Shown here: positions 52,481 through 60,964 of the stretch, piece by piece
Layout: the number at the start of each line of letters is the position of its first letter
Numbering within the stretch: the stretch's first letter is position 1
Source: Catenulispora pinisilvae
GTDB taxonomy: Bacteria > Actinomycetota > Actinomycetes > Streptomycetales > Catenulisporaceae
Direction of reading: 5' to 3'
NCBI RefSeq assembly: GCF_015356865.1
Contig: NZ_JAAFZA010000005.1
Coordinates: 1 to 64,000, forward strand
DNA length: 64,000 bases
Program-made: the position numbers and the translations under genes
Notes under the pieces: model-generated
The model's input: the letters and a program-made list of their open reading frames with translations, nothing else
Databases searched by the model: none
Told to the model about the DNA's origin: nothing

Positions 52481-52970
52481 TTCCCCGGCCGCTCGTCACA
52501 ATCAATCGAATAGCACGCCTTTGACAAGCGCGCAGTGAGCTATTCCCGGCGACCGGCGTTCGTTGTGAGCAGTGGCAAGGTGCTGATGTTGGCAACGGCA
52601 GCATTCGGTGGTCATGCCGGAGCCAGCCGGGCCGATGCCGGCCGCCCAAAGCCCAGTAGGGTCGGGGGCTGGCGCGGTGATGCGTTGATGCTGTAGGGGT
52701 GCAGATGATGCTCAGGGAGATCGAATCGAGGCCGGTTCGTAGTTGGGATGGCATCCCTTACCGAACGCCGTTCGAGGCCGCCCGGTTTGTAGTCGTATAA
52801 GCGTCCGCATAATCGTCCGTGTGCGGGACGACACCGAGCGGCCCGAGGCACGGTCCCGCGTCCCCACAGCCGCCGACCACGTGACGCACCCCCGTGTTCA
52901 CGTGCAGGTCAACGGCTATTTAACGACCCGCATGTGATCCCGCGCCGGTAAGGAGTGCTGCCAGAGCGCC
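52481..52970. other. About 490 bp without a supported gene
   Basis: Only short relic-like pieces are seen, for example a plus-strand frame around 52700-52799 reading MMLREIESRPVRSWDGIPYR before a stop. No start signals or long frames. It lies between the small exported protein and the gene remnants near the element boundary. Confidence 0.45.
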
Positions 52971-53120
52971 TCAGAACGCGATCGCGAACCGGCCGTCGCC
53001 GAGTTTGCGCAGCCAGCCGCGGTCGGCGAGCTTGTTCATCTTCCCGCGCAGCGGCTCCAGCTTGCCGCGCTCCTCGACCGGCAGGCCCAGCACCGTTCCG
53101 ACTTCCTTGACCCTGCAGTC
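52971..53120 (-). pseudogene. C-terminal remnant of a small winged-helix-like protein
   Basis: On the minus strand an open stretch reads CRVKEVGTVLGLPVEERGKL, EPLRGKMNKLADRGWLRK and ends LGDGRFAIAF with TGA 52971-52973. This is the kind of C-terminal winged-helix segment seen in many short actinomycete proteins near transposases. The upstream part is missing; the frame runs into the perfect inverted repeat at 53124. Confidence 0.4.
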
Positions 53121-53123
53121 CGG

Positions 53124-53160
53124 ATCATGTGGTTGAGACAAGGTATCTCAACCACATGAT
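53124..53160. repeat. Perfect 15-bp inverted repeat
   Basis: ATCATGTGGTTGAGA (53124-53138) and TCTCAACCACATGAT (53146-53160) are exact reverse complements around a 7-base loop. The sequence is AT-richer than its surroundings. It lacks a T run, so it is not an ordinary terminator. Position 570 bp inside the proposed element border allows a recombination, operator or origin role, none of which can be decided by eye. Confidence 0.7.
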
Positions 53161-53236
53161 CGAGCCCCGTGGGTAGAGTCTGACTTCTCCCGTGGACCAA
53201 TCGTTACAAGGACCCTGAACCGAAACTCGGCCACCG

Positions 53237-53450
53237 TGTGGGGCTCGGAAACACGATTGTGCCTGCGACCTGGTCAGTTGCAACCCGTGGTCGTCGGGTC
53301 GAGATCCTGACGGGATGTTCCTGTCGATGGCCTACCGCCTGACGCGACGCGTTCTGAGTTCCGTAGCGGTTCTGCTCCGTCGTGACGTGTCCAAGCAGGT
53401 CAAGCCACCCGTACTCCGGTAGGAGAACGCGGTCTAGCAATCTGCTGGAC
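53237..53450 (+). mobile_element. Decayed left end of an IS related to the IS at 710-1940
   Basis: TGTGGGGCTCGGAAACACGA starting at 53237 matches the IS left terminal repeat (712 onward) with few changes, and the first part of the transposase follows. ATG 53315 opens MFLSMAYRLTRRVLSSVAVL and LRRDVSK, against MFLSLVYCATRRVLSSVAVL in the intact copy. After that in-frame stops appear (VLR, stop, ENAV, stop) and homology fades by about 53450. The right end is absent, so it is an inactive relic. Confidence 0.75.
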
Positions 53451-53726
53451 GACTTGCGGAGCGATGAGAATCCCAGGGCCTCGGACCCCGGTTGCCAACA
53501 GCTGGAGATCACACGGTCCGACCGGCTCAACTGGGGGGTTACAGCCTCGCTGCCCACGCAGGGATGGTCGTCCCTCTCCGCGCCGTTGCCGACTTCTGAA
53601 GCTCCGCTCTTCGCAGCACTCATGTCGTCTACAGAACGCGGCACATACGCGGCAAAACTTGCCCACGAGCCGACTTCAATGGTCCGCTCGCCGCAGGTCA
53701 GGGTGCATGTACAGGTGGAAAGGTAT

Positions 53727-53773
53727 AGGGACTCATAATCCCTTGGTCGTCGGTTCGAGTCCGACACGCCCCA
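53727..53773 (+). other. 3' fragment of a tRNA with CAT anticodon, probable attachment site
   Basis: Contains a complete anticodon arm (AGGGA, loop CTCATAA, TCCCT; anticodon CAT at 53734-53736), variable loop TGGTC, T arm (GTCGG, TTCGAGT, CCGAC), acceptor 3' strand ACGCCCC and discriminator A73. The matching 5' acceptor strand GGGGCGT and a D arm are missing upstream. Integrative elements usually insert at tRNA 3' ends and leave such a copy. The terminator directly behind supports this being the original chromosomal 3' end, with the element to the left. Confidence 0.7.
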
Positions 53774-53796
53774 CTCCTAACAGAATGAAAACATCA

Positions 53797-53833
53797 GGCC
53801 CTGACCAGGTAAATCCCAGGTCAGGGCCCTTTT
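53797..53833 (+). terminator. Rho-independent terminator behind the tRNA fragment
   Basis: GGCCCTGACC (53797-53806) pairs perfectly with GGTCAGGGCC (53819-53828) over a 12-base loop and is followed by CTTTTA. It lies 24 bases after the tRNA 3' end, as expected for the tRNA transcript, and marks the start of the chromosomal side. Confidence 0.8.
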
Positions 53834-53914
53834 ACGGTGGCAAGTCGTTGGTATGCCAGGTCGGAAGTCGCTCGGGACCGGGCCTGATCGCTTTTGTGGC
53901 CGTCCACCTTCTCG

Positions 53915-54889
53915 TCAGCGGGACGGCCAGTCGCCGCGCACTACTCGGGGCCGCCGGGTGAACGAGGCACGGTACGCGCTGGGCGTGAGACCGACCTTCC
54001 TCACCAGGTGACGGCGCAGGGAGTCGGTGGTGACGAGGCCGCTTAGCCGGGCGACCTGATCCATCGGCAGATCTGTGGCCTCCAGAAGCTCCTGGGCCCG
54101 GATCACCCGCTGGTGAAGTAACCACTGGAGCGGACTCAGACCGGTCTCCGCGTGGAAGTTGCGGGTCAGGCTGCGGATGCTGGTTCGTGCGTGGACTGCG
54201 AGGCCGGCGCGGGTGAGCGGTTCGTGGAGTCTGTCGAGTGCCCAGGCCCGGGTCGCGGCCAGGGAGGTACCGGCCTCCGGGGGCAGCGGCCGCTCGATGA
54301 ACTGGGCCTGCCCGCCAGGTCGTACGGGTGCCGCGACGACCAGCCGGGCGACCGTGTTCGCCACTGCGGCGCCGTAGTCGGTGCGCACCAGATGGAGGCA
54401 CAGGTCGATGCCGGCGGACAGCCCGGCCGAGGTCAGGATGTTGCCGTCCTCGACATAGAGCACACCGGGTCGCAGATCGACCGACGGGAAGCGCTGGGCG
54501 AACTCCTCGGACTTGGCCCAGTAGGTGGTCGCGCCACGCCCGTCGAGCAGGCCGGCTTCGGCGAGAACAAAGGCTCCCGTGCAGATCGAGGCGATCCTCG
54601 TGCCCGCGGCCGCCGCGCGGCGAAGGGCTGAAAGCACTCGTATATCGACGTCTTCGCGCGCATCGGTGCCGGTGACGATGACAGTGTCAGCCTCGGCGAC
54701 GACCTCGAGCCCGAGACCCACGGTGACCTCCAGGCCGCCACCGCTCGCGATCGGCCCAGGACGGGCGGTGCAGATCCGCACCCGGTAGCCGGGATCTCCG
54801 TTGACGACCGTTTCTCCAAGCACCATGCCCGGGATCGAGAGGTCGAAGGTGGTGGCTGGGGGGACTGCGATGACGGCGACCTGATGCAT
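53915..54889 (-). CDS. GlxA-type transcriptional regulator (DJ-1/PfpI domain plus AraC HTH)
   Basis: 324 aa. Residues 1 to about 185 are a DJ-1/PfpI-like domain: MHQVAVIAVPPATTFDLSIP, VIVTGTD and nucleophile-elbow-like ASICTGAFVLAEAGLLDGR. Residues about 225-315 are an AraC-type DNA-binding domain with two HTHs: MRTS-type region HARTSIRSLTRNFHAETGLS and DLPMDQVARLSGLVTTDSLR ending RKVGLTPSAYRASF. It probably senses a small molecule and controls the divergent epimerase gene, whose start is 121 bases away. Confidence 0.9.
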   Translation of the reverse strand: MHQVAVIAVPPATTFDLSIPGMVLGETVVNGDPGYRVRICTARPGPIASGGGLEVTVGLGLEVVAEADTVIVTGTDAREDVDIRVLSALRRAAAAGTRIASICTGAFVLAEAGLLDGRGATTYWAKSEEFAQRFPSVDLRPGVLYVEDGNILTSAGLSAGIDLCLHLVRTDYGAAVANTVARLVVAAPVRPGGQAQFIERPLPPEAGTSLAATRAWALDRLHEPLTRAGLAVHARTSIRSLTRNFHAETGLSPLQWLLHQRVIRAQELLEATDLPMDQVARLSGLVTTDSLRRHLVRKVGLTPSAYRASFTRRPRVVRGDWPSR

Positions 54890-55010
54890 GGCCCGAACCT
54901 CCGGATGTATGGCATTCGGGCCACTAGCCTACGGGCCACCGGAGAGGAAGGGTTGAGTCGTCGCCGCGGCTCTCGCAGCGGCCAGTTCACCTCGATCGAG
55001 GAGCGACCAC

Positions 55011-55934
55011 GTGTCCTTGTATGTCGTTGTCGGAGCCGGAGCCACCGGATCGGCCACCGCCCGCCTTCTGGCCGATTCCGGTGAGCAGGTGCGTCTCGTC
55101 ACCCGCCGAGGCAGTGGTCCGGCGCACGAACGGATCGAGCTGGTACGAGCCGACGCCACCGACAGCTCCCGCCTCATCGAGCTGACGGCGGGAACCGCGG
55201 CCGTGTTCAACTGCGCCATGCCGCCCTACGACCGCTGGCCCTCCGAGTTCCCACCCCTGGCCCGAGCCCTGCTGACCGCAGTGGAACGCACCGGCACGGA
55301 CTACGTCATGCTCGGAAACACCTACGGCTACGGTCCCGTCGACGGACCGGTCACCGAAGACCTTCCCATGAGACCGACCAGCATCAAGGGCCACATCCGA
55401 GCCCAGATGTGGCATGAAGCCCTCGACGCCCACGACGCGGGACGGGTACGAGTGACCGAGGTTCGAGCAGGCGACTACTTGGGCGCGGGCGCCATCTCGC
55501 CCTTCACACTCATGGTCGGTGCACAGGTGCTGAACGGCTCGCCCGTCTCCTACCCCGGCGACCTCGACGCTCCGCACAGCTGGACCTACACCGGTGATGC
55601 CGCACGCACACTCATCGCCGCGGCCCGACATGAGAAGTCGTGGGGGCGGGCTTGGCACGTACCGTCCACCTCCGGGGCGTCGGTCCGCGAACTGGCCGCA
55701 CGTCTGGCGGCCACTGCCGGTAGTCGCGCGCCCGAACTGGGCCGCATGACGGTCAGCGAACTCGAAGAGATCGGGCGGACGAACCCCGTCATGGCCGAGG
55801 TCCCGGAAATGCTGTATCTGTATGACCGCCCGAACGTCCTCGACGCCTCCATCACGACGGCGGCCTTGAACGTCACACCCACCGGGACAGCCGCCGTCCT
55901 CGACGAAATGGCCACAGCCCACGGCCAGTTGTAG
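55011..55934 (+). CDS. NAD-dependent epimerase/dehydratase-family (SDR) protein
   Basis: 307 aa from GTG 55011 with GAGGAG 7 bases upstream. The N-terminal Rossmann motif GAGATGSATARLLADSG binds NAD(P), and VMLGNTYGYGP with a downstream HIRAQMWHEAL takes the place of the YxxxK region, so catalysis may differ from typical epimerases. Related proteins act as atypical SDRs on sugars or small carbonyl compounds. It is divergent from the GlxA-type regulator, which probably controls it. Confidence 0.85.
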   Translation: MSLYVVVGAGATGSATARLLADSGEQVRLVTRRGSGPAHERIELVRADATDSSRLIELTAGTAAVFNCAMPPYDRWPSEFPPLARALLTAVERTGTDYVMLGNTYGYGPVDGPVTEDLPMRPTSIKGHIRAQMWHEALDAHDAGRVRVTEVRAGDYLGAGAISPFTLMVGAQVLNGSPVSYPGDLDAPHSWTYTGDAARTLIAAARHEKSWGRAWHVPSTSGASVRELAARLAATAGSRAPELGRMTVSELEEIGRTNPVMAEVPEMLYLYDRPNVLDASITTAALNVTPTGTAAVLDEMATAHGQL

Positions 55935-56070
55935 GAGCTTCCGGGAAACGATCACTTCGAGGGCGGGAAGCGCCTCGCCGCACACGGGTTGTTCGATCAG
56001 CTGCGGCACGGTCGAAGCCGCAGCGTTTCGAACAGGATGCCCGAAGTCTCGCCGCCGCCGCCCGAGCAAC

Positions 56071-56877
56071 TCAGTGGGTGTTCTCGCCCACGAATGCGAG
56101 CAGGTCGGCGTTGAGCTGCTGGCGATGCGATAGCTGGAGCATGTGGGATCCGTTGGGGTAGACCACGAGTTTGCTGTCCGGGATCAGGTCGGCTGAGCGG
56201 CGGCCGCAGGACTCCAGGGGTGCGAAGACGTCGCTGTCGCCGTGGATCACCAGGGCCGGGAGCCGGATCCGGCTGGCCTCGGGCCTGAAGTCGGCGGCGA
56301 TGTTGGCCGCGGTGCATTCGATCGCGGCCTGGAGCGACACGCTCATCCACTCCTGGATCGTCCGGTCCTTCTCCAGCTGTGGGATCTCGCGGCCGGGGAG
56401 TCCGGCGCCGAAGGACGCGGCCGCGTTGTCCATCACCCATCGGCCGTAGTCGTCCCGCAGCGTCTCCAGCAGTGCCGCGCCACTCGCGGGGTCGACGTCC
56501 AGCTTCGGTGCCGTGGAGCCCACGAGGGCGAACCGTGAGACGCGCCGGGCCTGATGCCGTGTCAGGTAGCGGATGACCTCGCCGCCTCCCATCGAGTGGC
56601 CGACGAGGGTGACATCGGAGAGCTCGAGCCCGTCGAGCACGGCGGCGAGATCGTCGGCGAGCGTGTCGAAGTCGTAGCCGGTACCGGGGTCGTCGGATCG
56701 GCCGTGGCCCCGCCGGTCGAAGGCGATCGCACGAAAGCCGTGCTCGACCACGTACTGCATCTGGTGCTGCCACATCTGGCTGCTCATCAGCATGCTGTGA
56801 ACGAACACCACCGGCCGGCCGGTGCCCCAGTCCCGGTAGAACAACGACGTGTCGTCGGTCGTGACGATGCTTGGCAT
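56071..56877 (-). CDS. Alpha/beta hydrolase (non-heme chloroperoxidase-like esterase)
   Basis: 268 aa with a complete catalytic triad: nucleophile Ser95 in LVGHSMGGGE, Asp in VIHGDSDVFAPLE near 222 and His in YPNGSHMLQL near 247. The oxyanion region VVFVHSMLMSSQMW and FDRRGHGRSD are typical of the C-C hydrolase/non-heme haloperoxidase group. Likely a cytoplasmic esterase of unknown substrate. It is divergent from the AfsR-type gene over a gap of about 215 bases. Confidence 0.9.
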   Translation of the reverse strand: MPSIVTTDDTSLFYRDWGTGRPVVFVHSMLMSSQMWQHQMQYVVEHGFRAIAFDRRGHGRSDDPGTGYDFDTLADDLAAVLDGLELSDVTLVGHSMGGGEVIRYLTRHQARRVSRFALVGSTAPKLDVDPASGAALLETLRDDYGRWVMDNAAASFGAGLPGREIPQLEKDRTIQEWMSVSLQAAIECTAANIAADFRPEASRIRLPALVIHGDSDVFAPLESCGRRSADLIPDSKLVVYPNGSHMLQLSHRQQLNADLLAFVGENTH

Positions 56878-57091
56878 GAGGTCTCCTCGAATAGCTTGTC
56901 CCCGGCGGCCGGATCGGCCGCTAAGACAACGATCGGCCGTACCGTCACCGAAGGGTCAAGGCCGCTCACGTGGAGAACTCTCCGGTAGCCGGAAGGTTGG
57001 CCGGTCGCTGCCAGGTCGGAACCGCCGCACCCATAGCCATTGCGGAGCGGCGGTTGTCCCGGTTCCGGGCGGGGCCAGGCATCATGAGGGC

Positions 57092-60000
57092 GTGCGTTTC
57101 ATGATTCTCGGGCCGGTGCAGGCCGTGGCCGACAGTGGCGAGGTGGTCAACCTCGGTGGGCCGCGGGTTCGGGGGGTGCTGGGGTTCCTGGCTTCGGAGC
57201 CGGGGCGGGTGATCGGTGTGGATCGGCTGGTCGACGGGTTGTGGGGGCGTGATCTTCCGGGCAATGCTGTGAACGCGCTGCAGACGCTGGTCAAGCGGCT
57301 GCGGACGGCGGTCGGGCCGGCGGTGGTCGTGGCCCGTTCCACCGGCTACTTGTTGGATGTCGATCCCGCTGATGTGGATGCGTCCTGCTTCCTGCGGCTC
57401 GTTGATGAGGGGGGTGCGCTGCTGGGTACCAGGGCGGATCTGGCGGCGAAGAGCCTGGATGAGGCGTTGGGGTTGTGGCGGGGGCCGGCGTTGGCCGATG
57501 TGGCCGGGATGCCGTTCGCCGAGCATGTCGTCGCGCAGCTCGCTGAGCGGCGGTTGGATGCCGTGTTGGACCGGGCGCAGTGCTACCTCGCGCTGGGTCG
57601 TCCCGGCCGGGTGGTTGAGGAGTTGGCCACTGAGCTCGCCGTCGATCCGTTGCGGGAGCGGGTGGCCGCGGTGTTGATGCGGGCGCTGCGGGCGGATGAC
57701 CGGCGATCTGAGGCGCTGGCGGTTTTCGAGCGCACCAGGCGGGAGCTCGCCGAGCAGTTGGGGGTCGGGCCTTCGGCGCCGTTGGCTCAGGCGCATCTGG
57801 AGTCGCTGGAGGAGAAGGCGCCGCGGGCGCGGCCGGCCGTGGTCACGAATATCCAGGCCAGGCTGACGAGTTTCGTCGGGCGGCAAGGTGAGGTCGAGGC
57901 GCTGACCCGGCGGCTGGCCGCCTCCCGGCTGGTGACGGTGGTCGGGGCCGGCGGGGCGGGGAAGACCCGGTTGGCCGAGGAGACGGCGCTGCGGTCGCTG
58001 GAGCGCTGGCCGGGCGGGGTGTGGCAGATCGAGCTGGCGCCGGTCGGGGACGCCTCGGGGGTGCCGTTCGCGTTCTTGAAGGTGTTCGCGATCCGGGACG
58101 CGGACGGCGACGACGCGGCCGAGCGGGTCGCCGAGGTGCTGTCCGGGGAGCCGACGCTGCTGGTCGTCGACAACTGCGAGCACGTGATCGACGCCACCGC
58201 CCGCCTGGTCGAGGATCTGCTCGTCCGCTGCCCGGGGCTGCGGGTCCTGGCCACCAGCCGGGAGCCGCTGGGGATCGACGGCGAGGTGCTGTGCCCGGTG
58301 CCGCCGCTGGCGAGTTCGCCGCCCGGCGCCGACGCCGCCCAGGCGCTCGGCTACGCCTCGGTGCGGCTGTTCGCCGACCGCGCGGCCTCGGTCCGGCCGG
58401 GGTTCGCGGTGGCCGACGACAACGTCGCCGCGGTGGTCGCGATCTGTTCCCGGCTCGACGGGGCGCCGCTGGCGATCGAGCTGGCCGCCGCCCGCTCGCG
58501 CGCGCTGACCCCGCAGAAGATCGCCGAGCGGCTGGACGACCGGTTCCGCCTGCTGACCGGCGGCAGCCGCACCGCGCTGCCCCGGCACCAGACGCTACGT
58601 GCGGTGGTGGACTGGAGCTGGGGACTGCTCTCGGATCGGGAACGCCGACTGCTGTGCCGGCTGGCGGTGTTCTCCGGCGGGGCGAGTCTGGACGCGGCCG
58701 AGGCGATGTTCGGGGACGAAGCCCTCGACGTCCTGCCCGCGCTTGTCGACAAGTCTCTGCTAGAGGTCGACGGCGCCGACCGCTACCGGATGCTGGAGAC
58801 GATCCGGGCATTCGTGCAGGAGCGCCTGGTCGAGGCCGGCCAGGAGCAGAGCGCTGCCCGGGAGCACGCACGCTACTTCCTACAGACCGCGGAACACGCC
58901 GTCCCGATGTTGTTCTCCGACTCCCAACTGGAGTCGATCGAGCTGTTCGGCGCCGAGCACGACAACCTGGTCGCAGCCCTGCGATGGGCCATCGACCAGG
59001 GCGAGGCGGAGGTCGCGCTGCGACTGTGCGGAGCACTGGTCTGGTTCTGGTGGCTGCGCGGCCATCGGCTGGAGGCCTACCAGTGGGCCGGGCAGGCGAT
59101 CGCCTCGGCCGCCGAGCAGGTTCCGGCGGGCGCGGCGCGCGCCTACGCGGCGTCGGTGTTCGCCACCCACCTCGCCTCCTTCGTTCATCCGACCGATTTC
59201 TCAGCGGTCACCGCCGAGCCGGAGCGGCTGGCCGCGATGGCGGCGCGGTTCCAGGAACTGCTGGCCCTGGCGCGGGCCGAGGGGCCGGTGCATCCCATGC
59301 TGGAGGTGTCCGGGGCGATGCTGACCGCCATGGCCGGCGACCGGGATCGGGCCTTGCGCTGGCTGGACCGCTGCGTGGACGCGCCCGATCCGTGGCTGGC
59401 GGCGGCCGGTCGCATGATGCGGGGCAACCTGCGCATCATGCTGGCCCGGCCGGATCTGGCCGGACCCGACCTGCAGGCGGCGGTCGCCGGGTTCCGTGCG
59501 CTGGGCGAGCGGTGGGGCCTGAGTCAAGCGCTGCTGCTGCGGTTCCGGCACGCCGCGATCACGCAGGGCATCGTCGCCGCGTCGCCGTTGATCGCCGAAG
59601 CGGGTCAGCTCATCGCGGACTGGCTCAGTCCGGAGGAGATCGTCGCCGCCCTGATGCGCCTGGCCCATGAGCGGCTGATCGCCGAGGATGTCGACGGCGC
59701 GGTCCGGGACGTGGCCCGGGCCAAGGAGATCGCCGCGGCCGGAGTGCCACCGGAGTGGAACGCCCAGATCCAGCTCGCCGAGGCCGACATCGCGCGCCGC
59801 CGGGGCGATTTCGCGGCGGCCTGGCCCGCGTACGCCGAAGGGCTTGAGGCGATGGAGCGAGGCCGGCTCACCGTCCCGCAGGATGTCGCCTGGGCTCGGG
59901 CCGGTTATGGCCGCGCCCTCACCGCTTCGGGGGATCCGGGCGCCGGCATCGTCCAGCACCGGCTGGCGCTGGACGCGCTCGGCGCGTTGCGGGACATCCC

Positions 60001-60265
60001 GATCCTCACCGTGGTGGTGCTGGGCGCGGCGGTGACGCTGGAGGCGGCCGGTCGAGCCGAGGAAGCGGCGGTCCTGTTCGGTGCGGAGGTCGCGCTCATG
60101 GGGCCAGGGCTTGTTCGCGGTCCCGAGATCGTCAGTGCGCGCGAGCGTACGGCCGCGACGTTGGGTGTCCCGGTATACCAGCGGGCTCACGAGCGCGGCG
60201 CGGCGATGGCCTACGAGGAGGTGATCGCCGTGATGCGATCAGCGCTCGGCGACGGGCAGCAGTAG
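57092..60265 (+). CDS. AfsR/SARP-type large regulator (BTAD, NB-ARC ATPase, TPR)
   Basis: 1057 aa from GTG 57092; ATG 57101, ten bases after GAGGG, is an alternative. Residues 1-95 are an OmpR-type winged helix (RFMILGPVQAVADSGEVVNL, RVIGVDRLVDGLWG), about 100-245 the bacterial transcriptional activation domain (DASCFLRLVDEGGALLG), and about 260-560 an NB-ARC ATPase with Walker A VVGAGGAGKTRLAEE near 282 and LLVVDNCEHV. The rest is TPR-like helices. AfsR-type proteins activate secondary-metabolite or stress genes by binding direct repeats spaced 11 bp. Three such repeats lie at 60880-60912. Its last 35 bases are duplicated downstream. Confidence 0.9.
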   Translation: MRFMILGPVQAVADSGEVVNLGGPRVRGVLGFLASEPGRVIGVDRLVDGLWGRDLPGNAVNALQTLVKRLRTAVGPAVVVARSTGYLLDVDPADVDASCFLRLVDEGGALLGTRADLAAKSLDEALGLWRGPALADVAGMPFAEHVVAQLAERRLDAVLDRAQCYLALGRPGRVVEELATELAVDPLRERVAAVLMRALRADDRRSEALAVFERTRRELAEQLGVGPSAPLAQAHLESLEEKAPRARPAVVTNIQARLTSFVGRQGEVEALTRRLAASRLVTVVGAGGAGKTRLAEETALRSLERWPGGVWQIELAPVGDASGVPFAFLKVFAIRDADGDDAAERVAEVLSGEPTLLVVDNCEHVIDATARLVEDLLVRCPGLRVLATSREPLGIDGEVLCPVPPLASSPPGADAAQALGYASVRLFADRAASVRPGFAVADDNVAAVVAICSRLDGAPLAIELAAARSRALTPQKIAERLDDRFRLLTGGSRTALPRHQTLRAVVDWSWGLLSDRERRLLCRLAVFSGGASLDAAEAMFGDEALDVLPALVDKSLLEVDGADRYRMLETIRAFVQERLVEAGQEQSAAREHARYFLQTAEHAVPMLFSDSQLESIELFGAEHDNLVAALRWAIDQGEAEVALRLCGALVWFWWLRGHRLEAYQWAGQAIASAAEQVPAGAARAYAASVFATHLASFVHPTDFSAVTAEPERLAAMAARFQELLALARAEGPVHPMLEVSGAMLTAMAGDRDRALRWLDRCVDAPDPWLAAAGRMMRGNLRIMLARPDLAGPDLQAAVAGFRALGERWGLSQALLLRFRHAAITQGIVAASPLIAEAGQLIADWLSPEEIVAALMRLAHERLIAEDVDGAVRDVARAKEIAAAGVPPEWNAQIQLAEADIARRRGDFAAAWPAYAEGLEAMERGRLTVPQDVAWARAGYGRALTASGDPGAGIVQHRLALDALGALRDIPILTVVVLGAAVTLEAAGRAEEAAVLFGAEVALMGPGLVRGPEIVSARERTAATLGVPVYQRAHERGAAMAYEEVIAVMRSALGDGQQ

Positions 60266-60310
60266 CCGCATGATGCGATCAGTGCTCGGCGACGGGCAGC
60301 AGTAGCCGGG
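60231..60310. repeat. 40-bp tandem duplication across the AfsR-type gene stop
   Basis: 60231-60270 and 60271-60310 are adjacent near-identical 40-bp units (TGATGCGATCAGCGCTCGGC in the first, TGATGCGATCAGTGCTCGGC in the second), differing at about three positions. The first unit encodes the last residues and stop of the regulator; the second, read on the minus strand, encodes the last residues of the CocE-type remnant. Confidence 0.85.
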
Positions 60311-60857
60311 AGGGCGTCCGGGGGCCGTGATGGATCCGGTTCACGGCCGGGAGTTCGCCCGGCTCGGCGTACTTGGGGACGCTACCGCCGCTGACGTCGA
60401 GCCGGATCCGGTGCCCGGACGCGAACAGCGCGGTCGCCGCACCGAGGTCGATGTGCAGCTCGTAAAGCTCGCGGGCGCGCCGGACCCGGGCGATCCCGTC
60501 GGTGATGAAGCGGGCGCTGTCATCGGGGCCGACATCGACCAGTTTTCCGGTGATCCCGCCGTCCGGAATGGAAGAGGTCACGAAGACGACCAGTTCGACG
60601 GCGCCGGCGATGCGGACCGGCTCCGTCAACGCGGGGCTCGTGTAACACAGGACGTCTTCCCGGACCTCGACCGGACGCTGGTCGAGGAGGTCGGTCGTGG
60701 GCACCGCGGTGAACGGGTCGTAGTCGAACCGGTCCAGCGCGGCCCGCACCGGTTCAGAAGCGCTGAGTGCGCCGTCCCCTCTGTAGGTGTTGGCACGGCC
60801 CTGGCTGAGCAGGTAGTAGCGGTAATGCTGGTGCTGCGGCCAGTGCCGGTTCGTCAT
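60279..60857 (-). pseudogene. CocE/X-Pro dipeptidyl-peptidase-type hydrolase, C-terminal jelly-roll domain only
   Basis: 192 aa from ATG 60857: HYRYYLLSQGRANTYRGDGA, FDYDPFTAVPTTDLLDQRPV, EVREDVLCYTSPALTEPVRI, then GITGKLVDVGPDDSARFITD and SGHRIRLDVSGGSVPKY. This is the non-catalytic C-terminal domain of CocE/NonD hydrolases, which are normally 500-600 aa. The alpha/beta hydrolase part with Ser, Asp and His is absent. It could be expressed from the ATG but would lack activity, so a truncated remnant is most likely. Confidence 0.75.
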
Positions 60858-60879
60858 GATCAGACTCTGCGCGGACCCG

Positions 60880-60912
60880 CTGGCAAGGCACTGGCAGACC
60901 GCTGGCAGACCG
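60880..60912 (+). promoter_or_regulatory. Three direct repeats with 11-bp period, SARP-type operator candidate
   Basis: CTGGCAAGGCA (60880-60890), CTGGCAGACCG (60891-60901) and CTGGCAGACCG (60902-60912) repeat exactly every 11 bp. SARP/AfsR regulators bind heptamer repeats with this spacing. The site lies about 50 bases before the glycosidase start and 600 bases after an AfsR-type gene. A CTGCCAGTG (60926-60934) nearby is the reverse complement of CACTGGCAG at 60889-60897. Confidence 0.55.
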
Positions 60913-60964
60913 GCCCGGTGGTGGCCGACAGCCGACTGCCAGTGGCCCGCAGCACACTCGGCCC

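Noticed and set aside
710-53450. Composite transposon bounded by two copies of one IS
   Set aside because: The right copy is a truncated, diverged left end only, so it cannot define a transposable unit with the left copy.
53204-53767. Minus-strand open frame of 187 codons starting MSDSNRRPRDYESLYLS
   Set aside because: Its start is the antisense of the tRNA fragment, a common false gene in genome annotations, and the rest runs across an IS relic.
53698-53773. Complete tRNA gene
   Set aside because: The 5' acceptor strand should read GGGGCGT but the sequence at the expected place is GGGTGCA, and no D arm forms; only the 3' half is tRNA-like.
56966-59670. Long open frames on both strands within the AfsR-type gene, including 540 and 549 codons
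   Set aside because: High-GC shadow frames rich in Arg, Pro and Gly; the real frame has clear BTAD and NB-ARC motifs.
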